Below, piece after piece: positions 10,801 to 44,515 of a stretch of 64,000 nucleotides of DNA. The stretch lies in NCBI GenBank assembly GCA_034508935.3, contig CM067443.1, forward strand, positions 57,684,398 to 57,748,397, written 5' to 3'. The notes beneath the pieces were generated by a model. That model searched no databases, was not told the origin of the DNA, and worked only from the letters and a program-made list of their open reading frames with translations. Position 1 is the stretch's first letter. Each line of letters begins with the position of its first letter. The DNA comes from Berghia stephanieae. Lineage: Eukaryota; Mollusca; Gastropoda; Nudibranchia; Aeolidiidae. A program made the translations under genes and the position numbers.

Positions 10801-11245
10801 ATTGCCACGGGAAGCAATTCAGACTCGGGTCCGAATAGCCTTTTCCAAAATATAAACTGATGACGGGGGAAGGTGGTGGGGCTGAGGGGACTCCACCAAG
10901 GTGCTGGGCGCAGGGGAGACCATGATACAAGATCAAAGAGAAAAAGCCGCCGCACTTGGATGTTTTTAAAAAAAACTATTCTATTTTCTTCCTTTTTACT
11001 GGCACAGATGGGACCACAGATGTGACCTAAATGTGTTGCAAGCGCCGTAAAACCCTTTTTTACTTTTACAAACAAAAGGTTTGTATTTGTAATTGTAAGC
11101 GTCGTAGTAATGCATTGTAGTAGTTAGTAGGCCTACTCTAGGAGTTAAGTTTTAACCCAAATTCGTTGTGAATATTGCAAGACATGTCTGCCAATAAGTT
11201 AAGTACGATAGACCTCATTGTTTTATAAATAAATACCTGGCTCAT
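208..11245 (-). CDS. MPLKIP: MPLKIP/TTDN1-like protein (three-exon gene model)
   Basis: The vertebrate homologue is a nuclear, PLK1-binding protein mutated in non-photosensitive trichothiodystrophy. My model joins minus-strand exons 11237-11245, 6016-6387 and 208-339 into about 170 residues; human MPLKIP is about 179. The diagnostic feature is the C-terminal motif HPSMLEDPWKDLKP, close to KPSMLEDPWAGLEP in human. The body is low complexity and rich in Ser, Pro, Asn, Gly and Arg, with repeated SP dipeptides typical of the family and plausible mitotic-kinase targets. All three junctions are phase 0 with GT-AG ends: donor GTAAGT after 6016, acceptor TTTCAG before 6387, acceptor CACAG before 339. 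The last two exons are secure. The first exon is inferred from one ATG plus donor. The gene is divergent from AGGF1, and its 5.7- and 4.8-kb introns hold many repeats. Confidence 0.78.
735..2403 (+). mobile_element. Minisatellite-bearing interspersed element, copy A
   Basis: Three parts recur, in the same order but inverted, at 15584-16545. First is a left flank at about 735-1000. It includes an imperfect hairpin, with GGTATTTGGCATCGTGTTTA near 865 facing TAAACACATTGCCAAATAC near 932. Second is a triplet-rich minisatellite at 1013-2272. Third is a right unit at 2296-2403 with repeated ACCGGAATT/ACCGGAGTT words ending in GTTTTGGCATCA. No transposase or credible ORF is present; frames through the minisatellite are low-complexity artefacts. 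Conservation of unique sequence on both sides of the array shows that the whole block was copied. The class is unknown; non-autonomous elements with internal tandem arrays, such as Helentron-related ones, are one possibility. It lies in the second MPLKIP intron. Confidence 0.7.
1013..2272. repeat. Triplet-rich minisatellite (~36-39 bp unit)
   Basis: A tandem array of variants of GTGGTGGTTGTAGTAGTAGT followed by GGTAGTGATGATGAT. Units vary by small losses and gains of GTA, GAT and GTG triplets. It is the core of the element at 735-2403 and is followed by a 16-bp G run at 2278-2293. Confidence 0.9.
2410..3500. other. Intron sequence with no recognisable feature
   Basis: I see no exon, transposon protein or tRNA-like sequence here. 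A short GT-rich stretch lies at 2811-2836. Confidence 0.5.
3514..4242. mobile_element. Tigger/pogo-like non-autonomous DNA transposon
   Basis: A 729-bp segment bounded by perfect 13-bp inverted termini CAGTCCACTCTGG, flanked by TA on both sides (3512-3513 and 4243-4244). CAGT-type ends with a TA duplication are the signature of the pogo/Tigger branch of Tc1/mariner. Subterminal sequence such as GCGATTAACCGAGTTATGAC is also typical of that group. There is no transposase ORF, so it would have been mobilised in trans. Confidence 0.8.
4601..4923 (+). mobile_element. tRNA-derived SINE, family A, copy 1
   Basis: The head GCGGCTATGTTGTCTAGTGG has an A-box-like TCTAGTGGTATG, and a B-box-like GGGTTCGAGCC lies about 45 bp on. 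The body contains ATTCTCTTACCGTACTCAGG and CGCCTAACAGGCAT, and the tail reads GCGCTTTGAGCATGTTTAGT...GCGCTATATAAAA then A-rich. Further copies lie at 24653 and 38322. The tail resembles the 3' end of the LINE at 40945-42378. Confidence 0.85.
5036..5290 (+). mobile_element. tRNA-like SINE, family D
   Basis: A tRNA-like head (CAATAGCTCAGATGGTAGAG, then AAGGTCGATCCAGTG as B box) is followed by a roughly 180-bp body ending near GGCTCCACGGGC. The head has lost acceptor-stem pairing and runs into unrelated sequence, so it is a SINE and not a working tRNA gene. A related head is at 32053. Confidence 0.6.
5550..5627 (+). repeat. LINE/SINE-type 3' tail remnant
   Basis: The sequence GTTATAGCGCTATATAAG followed by (ATT)n resembles the GCGCTATATAA-(ATT)n end of the LINE at 40945-42378 and of SINE family A. 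No upstream body is recognisable. Confidence 0.5.
6016..6387 (-). CDS. MPLKIP: MPLKIP-like, middle coding exon
   Basis: 124 codons, open throughout, bounded by TTTCAG acceptor and AGA|GTAAGT donor. Composition is Ser/Pro/Asn/Arg-rich with NSPSP, SPLSS, TNSPNH, SPRHFQPRP and SPSPRHQ segments and aromatic residues, as in the disordered N-terminal part of MPLKIP. The sequence on either side is AT-rich and reads as intron. Confidence 0.75.
7467..7682 (+). repeat. Interspersed 3'-tail repeat 'GGCGCTGATATGACC', copy 1
   Basis: The block begins GAGACTTTTAGGTGATAT and ends ACTGGCGCTGATATGACATA...CAAGCGCTGTAAAACCC, where GGCGC and GCGC(C) can pair as a short stem. The same end recurs at 9220-9365, 10970-11062 and 39060-39290, always on the plus strand. 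Similar tails close LINEs and SINEs in many aquatic invertebrates. The partner LINE is not identifiable here. Confidence 0.65.
7755..8042. repeat. (ACT)n/(ATT)n array with 30-bp higher-order period
   Basis: Triplet repeats throughout. From 7861 they form six consecutive ~30-bp units beginning TTCTACTACTACTATTACTA, so a larger block was amplified, not only single triplets. Confidence 0.9.
9690..10095. repeat. A/T-run and (TTTA)n low-complexity tract
   Basis: Long A and T runs with an ATTT/TTTA tetranucleotide array near 9828-9890. Open frames here are Phe/Lys homopolymers and do not encode protein. Confidence 0.85.
10031..10195 (+). repeat. Interspersed repeat E, copy 1 (GCTCCGCCACTG terminus)
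   Basis: The segment from GTTTTATTTAGAAGGCAGTA to AGAGCCCCGCCACTGG matches, inverted, 60442-60604 across about 160 bp. On the other strand the terminus reads CAGTGGCGGAGC, a form common at ends of hAT and related DNA transposons. No second terminus or target duplication was identified. Confidence 0.55.
11237..11245 (-). CDS. MPLKIP: Proposed first coding exon of the MPLKIP-like gene (Met-Ser-Gln)
   Basis: On the minus strand the sequence reads CACCACCATGAGCCAG followed by GTATTT. The ATG context is favourable (A at -3 and a CACC run), and the phase-0 donor fits the phase-0 acceptor of the exon at 6387, giving MSQ-QNSPSPAW. It lies where a 5' exon is expected, next to the AGGF1 start. Only motif and phase support it. 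Confidence 0.45.
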
Positions 11246-11593
11246 GGTGGTGAGGTATTTCTCAGAACATGAACAACGCTTGGCTTAAACTTCAAAACCT
11301 CAACACACTGCAGACAAGAAATCTTGTTGAACGATCCTTTTTTGTCTCTGAGCGATTAAAGAGTTGAGAGAATTGAAAGTCTGATTACAACCAGAGATTT
11401 TTCGATGATTACAATTTACTCATTTCTTTAATGTATCGATCAAAACTTTAAGTAGTCGATGCTGATGATACGTATGATAATGACTGGTTAGACTGAAATG
11501 TGATGTCCCTAAACAACTGAAGTCTGAAGCTGAAACTAAAACTGTTGGTTAGGTTAGAGACAAGTTTATATCAAGTTGTTTCAATATCTTAAT
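11246..11593. promoter_or_regulatory. Putative bidirectional promoter region, MPLKIP / AGGF1
   Basis: About 350 bp separate the proposed ATG of the minus-strand MPLKIP-like gene from the AGGF1 ATG. Both 5' UTRs and start sites must lie here unless upstream non-coding exons exist. I see no clear TATA box or CpG-rich core; the sequence is AT-rich. Promoter activity is inferred from gene arrangement alone. Confidence 0.4.
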
Positions 11594-36582
<24,989 letters not shown>

Positions 36583-36751
36583 TAGTATTTAATTCCAAAT
36601 GCCTTTTTATTGGTTTTTATTGCTGCTAGATTTGTGTTGAACCTAGCCTCCGATCCCCCTGTGGTTTTCCTTCTGCTTCATAGTATTGATAACTTGTAAC
36701 AGAATTGCATTGAAGACATTGATATAATTATTAGTGCTGTCTTTTTCTTTT

Positions 36752-36757
36752 ATTAAA
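36752..36757 (+). promoter_or_regulatory. Candidate AGGF1 polyadenylation signal
   Basis: ATTAAA 170 bp after the AGGF1 stop, followed by AT-rich sequence. A weak call; other AT-rich hexamers downstream could serve. Confidence 0.35.
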
Positions 36758-37481
36758 ACAAAAACAGGAAATTTAACCCCCTTTTTCTAGAGAAAACACC
36801 TACTTAAATTAGTTTTGATACATTCATAAAGCTATTTGTTTCGCTAACTCAATGATTGAGTTTGCAAATGATCCACTTTCAAGACTGAGATAATCCTTCT
36901 CCACTCTCCCTTGCACAAGATCAAAATAGATTTTGTTGTTATTGTAGTAGAAGGAGAAAAAGACCTGGAGATATCATTATACATTTTGCATAGTGTTTAT
37001 TTGGAATATCATGTGCATACATTTTTGGTTCTTCAGAACCCTTGGGCCCATGGAACTAGTTTATCCCAATATCTAAAGTATTATTCGGCCTAGATTACTT
37101 GTTATCCTTTGAATAGGACATTAGTGGATTGCAAAATACTATCCATAATTTCTGACCCAGACCTGGCTTCCGAATTATTTCAAAGGGGCTCAAAAAGTTC
37201 CACTCAAATTGGTCCTTTTATTTGTGAGGCAAGCAGTGCCTATTTCAATCAAACAACCAGGTTCCTCTGTATGTGCATTGAATGTCTGTTAAAAACGGTG
37301 ATATAATATAAATGAAGGCTTTCCGTGACAAAGCAAATTACAGATCTGGATTTTTCAACATTGTTACTCAGTCAAAATCAAACTTGAATGAGACACATAA
37401 TATAAAATATTAGCCAACATTATATGCATAGCACATTTCCATAGTTACACCATGTTCTATGCATTTTATAATGCACTCATT

Positions 37482-37509
37482 CCCCCCCCCCCCCCCCCCC
37501 CCCCCCCCC
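37482..37509. repeat. Poly-C run (28 bp)
   Basis: 28 uninterrupted C, about 900 bp beyond the AGGF1 stop. The intergenic sequence around it (36,760-38,160) shows no gene. Confidence 0.95.
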
Positions 37510-38162
37510 TATCCTCTCTAGTAGAACTATATCTTTCACTGTCTATTAGAAGAATGCGTCACTGATTGTGCCCCTTAACACAATGAGGACAGTTCACAGG
37601 GAAATACTAATTTGATGATTTTTATGAGTTAATAAAACTTACAAACTATACAACCCATAGCAAACAATTAGCCAGAACAGTGATATGGTTGTCTCACATG
37701 AGTGGGCCTTTGTGATTATACAGAGGGACTGAATCAGGAAACAAACGCATTCACTCAATAGTCAGATACATATGTACACCCGAGTTGATATGGGCAACTT
37801 CAATAAAGTGCCCTACCCTAGGGTACAATGCCAGGACCAGAATGCGCAATCAGTGTTACCTATGCAGTCAATATTGCTTGACTTTGTGTCAGATGAGACA
37901 CCCCCACCACAAGCAGTCTTACTCTTACTGTAGTTGTTTACCCCTCATTATTATTATCTGGCAAGGCGAGCTGACAAGGGATTCTTGGACTCTGCTACAG
38001 TGGTGGAGCTATTATTGATATAGATTTTGCCAAGATTGTTCCATGCTATCTGCCTCAAAGGCACATTTGCAGCATTTCTCTGACAAATTATTGAAAGGAA
38101 ACGGAGGACAAGTAGATTCAAGATGAGAAGAATTACAAGTGCGAGTGAACAATGTCTTGTTT

Positions 38163-38232
38163 TTTAAAAAGCGATTTGAGGTTGCGATGAAAGATGCTAT
38201 AGAAATATCCTTATTATTATCATAATTATTAA
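38163..38232 (+). repeat. LINE/SINE-type 3' tail remnant
   Basis: AAAGCGATTTGAGGTTGCGA...GATGCTATAGAAATATCC then (ATT)n, a diverged form of the GCGCTTTGAGC...GCGCTATATAA tail seen in SINE family A and the LINE at 40945. Confidence 0.5.
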
Positions 38233-38321
38233 GAGGAAAAGGTGTTTATGTATATTCAAGTTCAAGTGTAAAATATACACACACATTTACCAAGCTAAGG
38301 TTCGAGGATTGACAGCAACAG

Positions 38322-38545
38322 AATTTGCGGCTATGTGGTCTTGTGGTATGACAATCGTCTTTACACTGGAAGGTTTAGGGTTTGCATAGTTGAGTCTTTG
38401 AAAAAGGCTCTTTACTCACATTCTCTCGTACTCCAGTGTAAAATAATATCAGATATTATGTCTCGTCCGACGTGCTAAGTGTTTCTGTTAGCTAGGGATC
38501 CTTTGTAATTGCTTCGAACATGTTTAGTGGATATTGCACTAAATG
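38322..38545 (+). mobile_element. tRNA-derived SINE, family A, copy 3
   Basis: GCGGCTATGTGGTCTTGTGG head, degraded B box, ATTCTCTCGTACTCCAGTGT body and AACATGTTTAGTGGATATTG tail. It is the most diverged of the three copies, and the end lacks the CTATATAAA motif. Confidence 0.75.
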
Positions 38546-39059
38546 CTCTAGTGTTGGACAAGGAAGATAAAGCACAATTTGTAAAGAAATTTCTAGACAT
38601 TCGAGGATCTTGAGGGATGCTACTCATGTATATAAAAATAGATAAGCTACTTTTAGCAGCCCCACGTAACCACAATGTATCCCAATGTTTTTATCAAAGA
38701 GCGATTGGTGACCTACATTGCCCGACATTCTGGAGTGAATCGGATGTGTCATAAAATTAGTCTTGACTTGAGCAAGACATTTATTTCTTTGTCTGGGTGG
38801 GGCTTTCTGACCTCCCATAGTGGACAGGCACTTACTATGTCTTCTATCCCCCTTTATCTATTTTCCAACACGCTTTCTGTCTTTGTCCTGGAATGAGATA
38901 CATACCTTGGCTTTATCCTGGCCCTGGCTGGGAGGGAAACAGTGAAACGTATAGAAGAGTTTTGGGTGAGGATATTTTTTTCTCTTGTAAATCATCTCTC
39001 TGTATTATTTTCTGTTTTAATGATTGGTAAACATTTGAGTTTCTCTTAGTAAGGGCCTG

Positions 39060-39290
39060 TTCTTTATCAGGATGAGACTTTTAGGTGATATCAAACTGAT
39101 AGTATGTTCTTTGAATCTACATCTGCACCCTATTTGAACCAATTCCCCTTTGTTTTGCTTTTTTTTTTTGTTTTTGTTTTTTTTGGGTGCTTTAATTGTA
39201 ATTCTATAACTTTTTTTATTATCCCATTTTATTCCTTTTTATTGGCGCTGATATGACCTAAATGTGTCACAAGCACCGTAAAAACAAACG
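39060..39290 (+). repeat. Interspersed 3'-tail repeat 'GGCGCTGATATGACC', copy 4
   Basis: GATGAGACTTTTAGGTGATA at the start and ATTGGCGCTGATATGACCTA...CACAAGCACCGTAAAAAC at the end; full-length match to 7467-7682. Confidence 0.65.
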
Positions 39291-39479
39291 AAACATTTAT
39301 TTCTTTGTGAAAAATATAATTATTATTACTTCTACTATCTGGTTCTGATATACAAGAGACAATAAAATGTATCTGTCGTGTAAACAAATGAATGTTGATT
39401 TTGGTGTGTGTGATGAGAGAAATTTGGCGCGCTAACTCAGTAACTGACCACTATAGTGTGATCTACTCACAGGATGTGA

Positions 39480-39605
39480 GCTGAAATTGAATTTAAGTTA
39501 TAGGTCTAGAAAGATCTCCTCATCATATTGACCAGTTTACCACCGTACTCTGGAAAAACACGTATTTGAAAATTGGGTCAGAAAACTCATCCTAACTGTT
39601 GGGTG
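39480..39605 (+). repeat. Short repeat shared with 51890-51990
   Basis: TGACCAGTTTACCACCGTACTC followed by a TTGGGTCAGAAAACTCATCC block recurs at 51917-51980 as TGACCAGTTAACTGCCGTAC and TTGGTCAGAAAACTCATCCT. Class unknown. The rest of 39,605-40,940 shows no recognisable feature. Confidence 0.45.
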
Positions 39606-40944
39606 CTATTTTTGGTGTAATGTTTGCAAGTCCGTTAAACAATCATAGCGTCTCGTATTCAATCAGCAGTTCAGGGAGGCTGATTTTTCCTCTTTTGGTT
39701 TTCAATCTGCATTTTTGAAAATCGATTTATCATACAATTTCCAGAATTTCGTCAAAAAAATGCGTCTGTACAGGTTAAAGTGGACTTTAAAATAATGATA
39801 ATAATATAATATTAATAAAAGTCAACTTAATTTCATCGCCTTGTGCATAGGAGAAGCAAATAATCAAGAATAACACGTAGATAAATCCGGTCTACATTTA
39901 TTTAAACAAATAAATAATTAATATAACAAGTGAGACCTGTCTGGGTTGAGATGACCATGACAATTACCATGTGAGTTTTGCTCCGCTTTCAAATACATAT
40001 ATCGAGATTTGCAGTTCTCAAGTTCTAGAATTTAAAAGATGATTGGAGTGATTTTTTAAATATATAAAATGTATCACCCCTCTCTTTTGTTTTGTATATT
40101 TTACTTTCTATATGCATGCAGTGACGGGTATGTCAAGAATTATAGCAAAACATGATATGAAGAGAACCGGCAACTTGTACTGTATGAAATGGAAATAATT
40201 TGCAGTGAGAGAGAGAGAGAGGCTGAGGCAATTATTGTATTGAGGTTTTAGTCGTAAACTTCAATAAATTATTATACTGTATGTTACATTTTAACGAACA
40301 ATAACTCCCGACTATTATCATACGATATGATAAATGATGTTATAGGCCCTGGCCTTCTTTAGGCGTTCAGGCAAAATGACGAGTTCGACACCGCTTTGGA
40401 CATTTTTCAGGCCTCCTTGTTCACCAAGCAGTTATTACAGTTGAGCACGGATAAAGTGAAACGAGCAAGGAAAAAATCGTTATATCAGTAATTGTTTAAT
40501 TCAGTCAGCATCTCTCTTTCGCACCCCTCTTCGCATGTTTTCCAAGTCCACACAATCACTTCAAATTTCTCACAAAAATTATTGAGCCTCGTTCCCACTG
40601 TTTGAAAAATCGACACTCATAAATAAATAAATAAATAATGACTTTGTCAGATCATTTTGAAATGTTTATTGTCGAGCAAAACCGTCCAAAAACTTCTTCA
40701 CAAACGTATTAATTATATTTTTGATCGACTGTTTGTCACAGAAGAGTTTATAACATTATACATATTACCCATCCAAGTTCATCTGCCTTGACCCGATCCC
40801 AGCACCATGACTTTTAGATCATTTAGAAGTTCTACTGCCTTTTTATCACTATCATTATTAATGAATCACTAACGCTTGGATCTGTCCAAAAAAAAAAAAA
40901 AATCACTTAAACGTGCATCTGAAACTCCCCTTGTTTAAAATTTA

Positions 40945-42373
40945 AAAAAAAGAAGTTAAACTGTCCCATGGGATTTAGGTAATTATCGCCCTGTGTCTAT
41001 CAACAACTAGATTACTTATGAGTCGTTATAATTTGTTCGAACTCAATCGATCGGTAGGTAAAAAACACCACAATCCAGAGCCTGCATTGTTAAAAATCCA
41101 AAACCATCTGCTATGTGCCACTGATAAAAATAAAGTTTCAATTCTTACGCTTTTAGATCTTAGCGCAGCTTTCGACACCACCGACCATTGAATTTTGATT
41201 GATCGTTGGAAAATAAGTAATTTGGTATGTAGCTATAGAAGTGTGTTAATTGTATACAATCGTATCCGCTCCCTTTTCATTTGGTCTACCTCGGAGTTCC
41301 GTATTAGGCCCTCTTCTCCACCCTTTGTGCACATAATCACAGTGAAACATTATTCGTCAGCATGCTGTCAACTATCTCATGTGTGCTGACGATACACAGA
41401 TGTACTTGTCTATAAATCCTTCATAAATAAATAAATTAGTGTCATCAATGCAAAATTGTATTGTGGATGTCAAGAGGTGGATGACAGTTAATAAATCAAA
41501 ATTTAATCAAAACAAAACAGATATAATATTTTACGACCCAAAGAAACTTAGAAATAACATAATATGTCTGAATGATTTTATTCTGATTGAAAATGAGAAT
41601 AGTATTTTTAGCGGAAAATCTTAGTGTGCTTTTGATTCAAGTCTGTCTATGGAATATCATATCAATTATTATGCAAAATATTGTACATTGAGCTTAGGAG
41701 AATAGGGCTGTTGGGAAAATTCCTAAAAATTCTCTAAAAGTATTGACATCCACTTTTATTTTTTCACTATTGTTCTCATTTTATTGTATGGTCTCCCCAA
41801 CTACATGATTCAAAAACTACAAATTTTACTAAATCAAATTACCAGAATTGTACTAAGAAAGAAAAAAATGAACACCGTTTGTGTCCTGGCTTCCTGTAAA
41901 ATTTAGGAAATTGAATAAAATATCAATTTTGTTATAAAATGTTCAATAGTTTAAATCCTGCGTAGGTACTTGGCTGGCATCACAATTGTATGTGACCCTA
42001 AATGCAGACTGAAATCCACTGATAAATTTTGTGTATTGCCCCAAGAAGTTCTAAGCGATTTGCACACAGGTCTAATATTCACTCTGGCCCATTGGGATAG
42101 AACGCTTTTCTCTCTGATCTTACAATCTATTTCTAAAACTCATTAGGAACAAAACAATCTTTTTAAATGTTCCATCAAGGATGATTATTGAATATGTATC
42201 TTGTTATGTATTTTCTATTGTCACATTAATTACCTACGTATGTCTGTGTGCGTGAGTTTGTGTATATATACATGGACATGAAAGAAATCGTCTATATGCG
42301 CCTTGAGCTGTATGTTCACATAGACAAGGGCGCTATATGAATGATTTATTATTACTATCATTATTATTATTAT

Positions 42374-42378
<5 letters not shown>
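40945..42378 (+). mobile_element. CR1/L2-type LINE, 5'-truncated and decayed
   Basis: Recognisable pieces in order: NYRPVSI near 40980; LLDLSAAFDTTDH near 41152; a YADDTQ-like region near 41385; SSMQNCIVDVKRWMTVNKSK at 41442; and a C-terminal stretch around 41990-42130. The 3' end reads CGCCTTGAGCTGTATGTTCA...GGCGCTATATGAATGATTTA then (ATT)n. Many stops and frame changes make it inactive. The tail matches the 3' end of SINE family A and leads straight into an (AGT)n array. Confidence 0.7.
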
Positions 42379-42418
<40 letters not shown>

Positions 42419-42432
42419 TAGTAGTAGTAGTA

Positions 42433-42476
<44 letters not shown>

Positions 42477-42477
42477 T
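42374..42477. repeat. (AGT)n array 1
   Basis: Triplet array continuing the (ATT)n tail of the plus-strand LINE and ending at the tail of the minus-strand SINE. Confidence 0.95.
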
Positions 42478-42731
42478 AATTATGCCTTTTTCGCCACGAC
42501 ATCATAAGATATCGTCGCCTTTGCATTCCACGAAGGAATATAGATAATTCATCAAACAAGATGTCTGATGTCAACATGAATCACCCATGTTGTCACAGTG
42601 AGCAAATTGGGAGTTAATAATCTTGCTCAAGGGAAAAAAAAGGAAAGTGCCTGAAGCGGGGCTCGAACCCGGGTCCTTCCGGGTCACAGTGCAATGCCTT
42701 AACCACTCGGCCACTTCGCCCCCCCCCCCCC
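42478..42731 (-). mobile_element. tRNA-derived SINE, family C
   Basis: Minus strand: GAAGTGGCCGAGTGGTTAAG (A box), GGACCCGGGTTCGAGCCCCG (B box), then CTTGAGCAAGATTATTAACT as body and ATAATTAT plus (ACT)n as tail. The head resembles a class II (Ser/Leu) tRNA. About 250 bp, apparently complete, with (AGT)n on both sides. Confidence 0.75.
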
Positions 42732-42819
42732 AGTAGTAGTAGTAGTAGTAGTGGTAGTAGTAGTAGTAGCAGTAGTAGTAGTAGTAGCAGTAGTACTAGT
42801 AGTAGTAGTAGTAGTAGTG

Positions 42820-42855
<36 letters not shown>

Positions 42856-42918
42856 ATAGCAGTAGTAGTCGTAGCAGTAGTAGTGGTAGTAGTAGTAGTA
42901 GTAGTAGTAGTAGTAATA
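42732..42918. repeat. (AGT)n array 2
   Basis: Triplet array between the SINE head and the 3' tail of the next LINE, ending in (AAT)n. Confidence 0.95.
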
Positions 42919-43029
42919 ATAATAATAATAGATCTTTATTGTCCATAAATATGGCAATTTGTCATTTAGTTACACTTGTTATAACGTTAAACGATAACTG
43001 TAACATTGAACAGATATTTCACTCCTACT

Positions 43030-43119
<90 letters not shown>

Positions 43120-44437
43120 CACACGTGCGATATACACAACATAAACATATTCATTTCGTTTTCAATTTGTTCCGATTGTGGCAATTCGACACCAAAAATT
43201 ATCATCATTATCAATTGGTCAGTTAATCTTACATTAAATAAATTAATCAGTTAATCAGTCAACGAATCAATCCTTGGTTTTTCTGTACCATATGAAATAT
43301 TCAAAATGTTTATTGCTGATGGAACGAACGTTGATTTATACTTGTTAGTTCTACATTTAATCTGACAAAACCTTCTCCCAGATGGTAAAAGACTAAATTC
43401 ATGGTATAAAATATGTTTTTTATTGTTGGTAATTGAGAATGCTTTCCTTTCTATTGCTTTTCCATGAATTCTTTCTACTCCATCAAGAGGATGGTTTATT
43501 ATTTTTGATGCCTCTTTGATAGATTTTGAAATTTTTGATTTATCTTTAAGTCGGCATCCTCCAAACCATATGGTGCAGCCAAACGCAATTACACTTTTAA
43601 TCAATGAGTCATAAACTCTTAACATAGTTTTCTTCCTTACTTGAAATGTTCTCAATTTCCTTAGGATGTATAATCTTTGGGCAACTTTCTTAGATATTAT
43701 ATTAATATGTTGAGAGAAATTGAGTGAACTATCAATGGTTATTCCTAAATATTTAAAATAGTCAACTATCTCGACATCATCTTTACCGATCGCCACACAC
43801 TTTAAGTCGTTTTTATTTTTTACACCAAGCACCTGTTCTTTCGTTTTTTCAACATTTAATTCAAGCTGATTTTGTTTACACCAATCGGTGAATATATTTA
43901 TTTGTTTGAAATAATTCTTTTCGGTAACTTTATCTTTTAATAAGCCAAGAATAGCAGTATCATCTGCATATTTCACTATAAAACAATTTTCAAAGGATGG
44001 TCTGCAGTCGTTGGTGTATAAGATGTACAGGATTGGGGAACTCACGCAGCCTTGAGGACATCCGTTCGACAACGTTCTTTTGTTGGAGATATGTTCACCC
44101 AATTTTACACATTGCGGTCTATGGGTCAGAAACTCTTTATACCATTTAATAAGGTAGTTTGGAATATCCATGTTGCACAACTTTTGAAGCAAAATATCTG
44201 TGTTCATGGCATTAAAAGCTGACGAAAAGTCGACAAACAGGATTCTGGCGTAATTCGAGGGCGTTTGGTCAAAGTGTTTTGAGATTGAATTTGTGGCGGT
44301 TAATAGTGCGTCTTCTACACTGAGATGTTGCTGGTATGCAAATTGGTACGGATCTAGCAATTTCAGGTCATAACATTTTTGTAGGAGCTCAGATTTTAAA
44401 ATTTGTTTAAAACATTTCATTACAAGCGATGTAAGCG
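42919..44437 (-). mobile_element. Rex1/CR1-type LINE, 5'-truncated, long open reverse transcriptase
   Basis: An open minus-strand frame runs from the (ACT)n junction at 44437 to 43251, about 395 codons. Motifs are ALTSLVMKCFK, FVDFSSAFNAMNTD, NGCPQGCVSSPILYILYTND, VKYADDTAIL (catalytic YADD intact), KYLGITIDSS and LPSGRRFCQI. The 3' UTR contains an (AG)n tract (43033-43113) and ends GGACAATAAAGATC then (ATT)n. The uninterrupted frame suggests a fairly recent insertion. The first part of the reverse transcriptase and the endonuclease are absent. Confidence 0.85.
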
Positions 44438-44450
44438 CTAGTAGTAGTAA

Positions 44451-44515
<65 letters not shown>
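44438..44515. repeat. (AGT)n array 3
   Basis: Triplet array abutting the truncated 5' end of the LINE. Sequence from 44,516 to 45,396 is otherwise unassigned. Confidence 0.95.

Larger units (their letters stand above)
8580..11070. repeat. Nested repeat cluster in the first MPLKIP intron
   Basis: The cluster contains several overlapping repeats. A hairpin has arms at about 8832-8882 and 8938-8990 (GTATCTAAAGAGAGCTCCAC against GTGGAGCTCTGTCCTAGATAC). A block GGGGAGACCATGAT...AAGATCAAAGAGAAAAAGCC occurs at 8738-8795 (minus), 10430-10490 (plus) and 10905-10965 (plus). A 36-bp unit with TCCGAATTGCCACGGGAAGC occurs about twice at 9010-9063 (minus) and about three times at 10745-10845 (plus). Tail repeats end at 9365 and 11062. 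The opposed 36-bp blocks could be subterminal repeats of one transposon, but no transposase is present. Confidence 0.6.

Noticed and set aside
42650-42715. Functional tRNA-Ser/Leu gene
   Set aside because: A and B boxes are present but stems are poor and a SINE body and tail follow.
42614-42946. Poly-Leu and poly-Val frames
   Set aside because: (AGT)n array plus SINE family C read as protein.
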